Source of the DNA: Minisyncoccota bacterium
Lineage (GTDB): Bacteria > Patescibacteriota > Minisyncoccia > UBA6257 > 2-01-FULL-56-20
DNA: 13,648 nt
Assembly: GCA_031291905.1 (NCBI GenBank)
Contig: JARLIC010000091.1
Span: 1 to 13,648, forward strand
Direction of reading: 5' to 3'
Both the position numbers and the translations under genes were made by a program. A model generated the notes under the pieces. That model saw nothing but the letters and a program-made list of their open reading frames with translations. It had not been told where the DNA came from and searched no databases. The number at the start of each line of letters is the position of its first letter. Position 1 is the stretch's first letter. Below are positions 13,643-13,648 of this stretch, one piece after another.

Positions 13643-13648
13643 CGACGG

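Overview
The window looks like a piece of a Patescibacteria (Candidate Phyla Radiation) chromosome, probably from a fairly GC-rich Parcubacteria-like lineage. Supporting signs are the densely packed short genes, the small DUF5652-like two-helix protein, an AI-2E family permease, an F420 ligase-like protein with no F420 pathway nearby, and several housekeeping genes whose -10 box ends only 6-8 bases before the start codon. The lineage call is inference; there is no rRNA gene or other phylogenetic marker that settles it.

Layout. Bases 1-7472 are mostly translation genes: trpS (+), a small coiled-coil protein (+), then on the minus strand ileS and argS, and smpB (+) divergent from argS. Bases 7494-8246 hold a membrane-anchored DsbA-like thiol oxidoreductase (-). 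Bases 8341-10870 hold a small metabolic group: a fold-type II PLP enzyme (-), a CofE-like amide ligase homologue (-), and a divergent panD-like pyruvoyl decarboxylase (+). Bases 10934-12236 hold an AI-2E permease and a DUF5652-like membrane protein (-), and 12362-13642 holds an Nramp-related metal transporter (+). No gap between genes exceeds about 130 bases. I see no tRNA, rRNA, CRISPR array or mobile element.

Most notable points. (1) The isoleucyl-tRNA synthetase is 1184 residues because a whole histidine-phosphatase (phosphoglycerate mutase-like) domain, with its RHG motif and the other catalytic residues visible, is inserted in frame inside the catalytic core. (2) At least four genes have a -10 box placed so that transcription would start exactly on, and at two more within one base of, the A of the AUG, which predicts leaderless mRNAs. 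(3) The PanD homologue keeps the Gly24-Ser25 self-cleavage site but has Leu at position 54, where the substrate-binding Arg of characterised PanD sits. Its promoter is packed back to back with that of the CofE-like gene, so panD, the CofE-like gene and the PLP enzyme may form an undescribed small-molecule pathway. (4) The Nramp homologue lacks both the Asn and Met metal ligands of classical Mn/Fe Nramps.

Transcription units appear insulated. Clear hairpin terminators lie after argS, after the PLP gene, and between panD and the AI-2E gene, and promoters follow them almost immediately.
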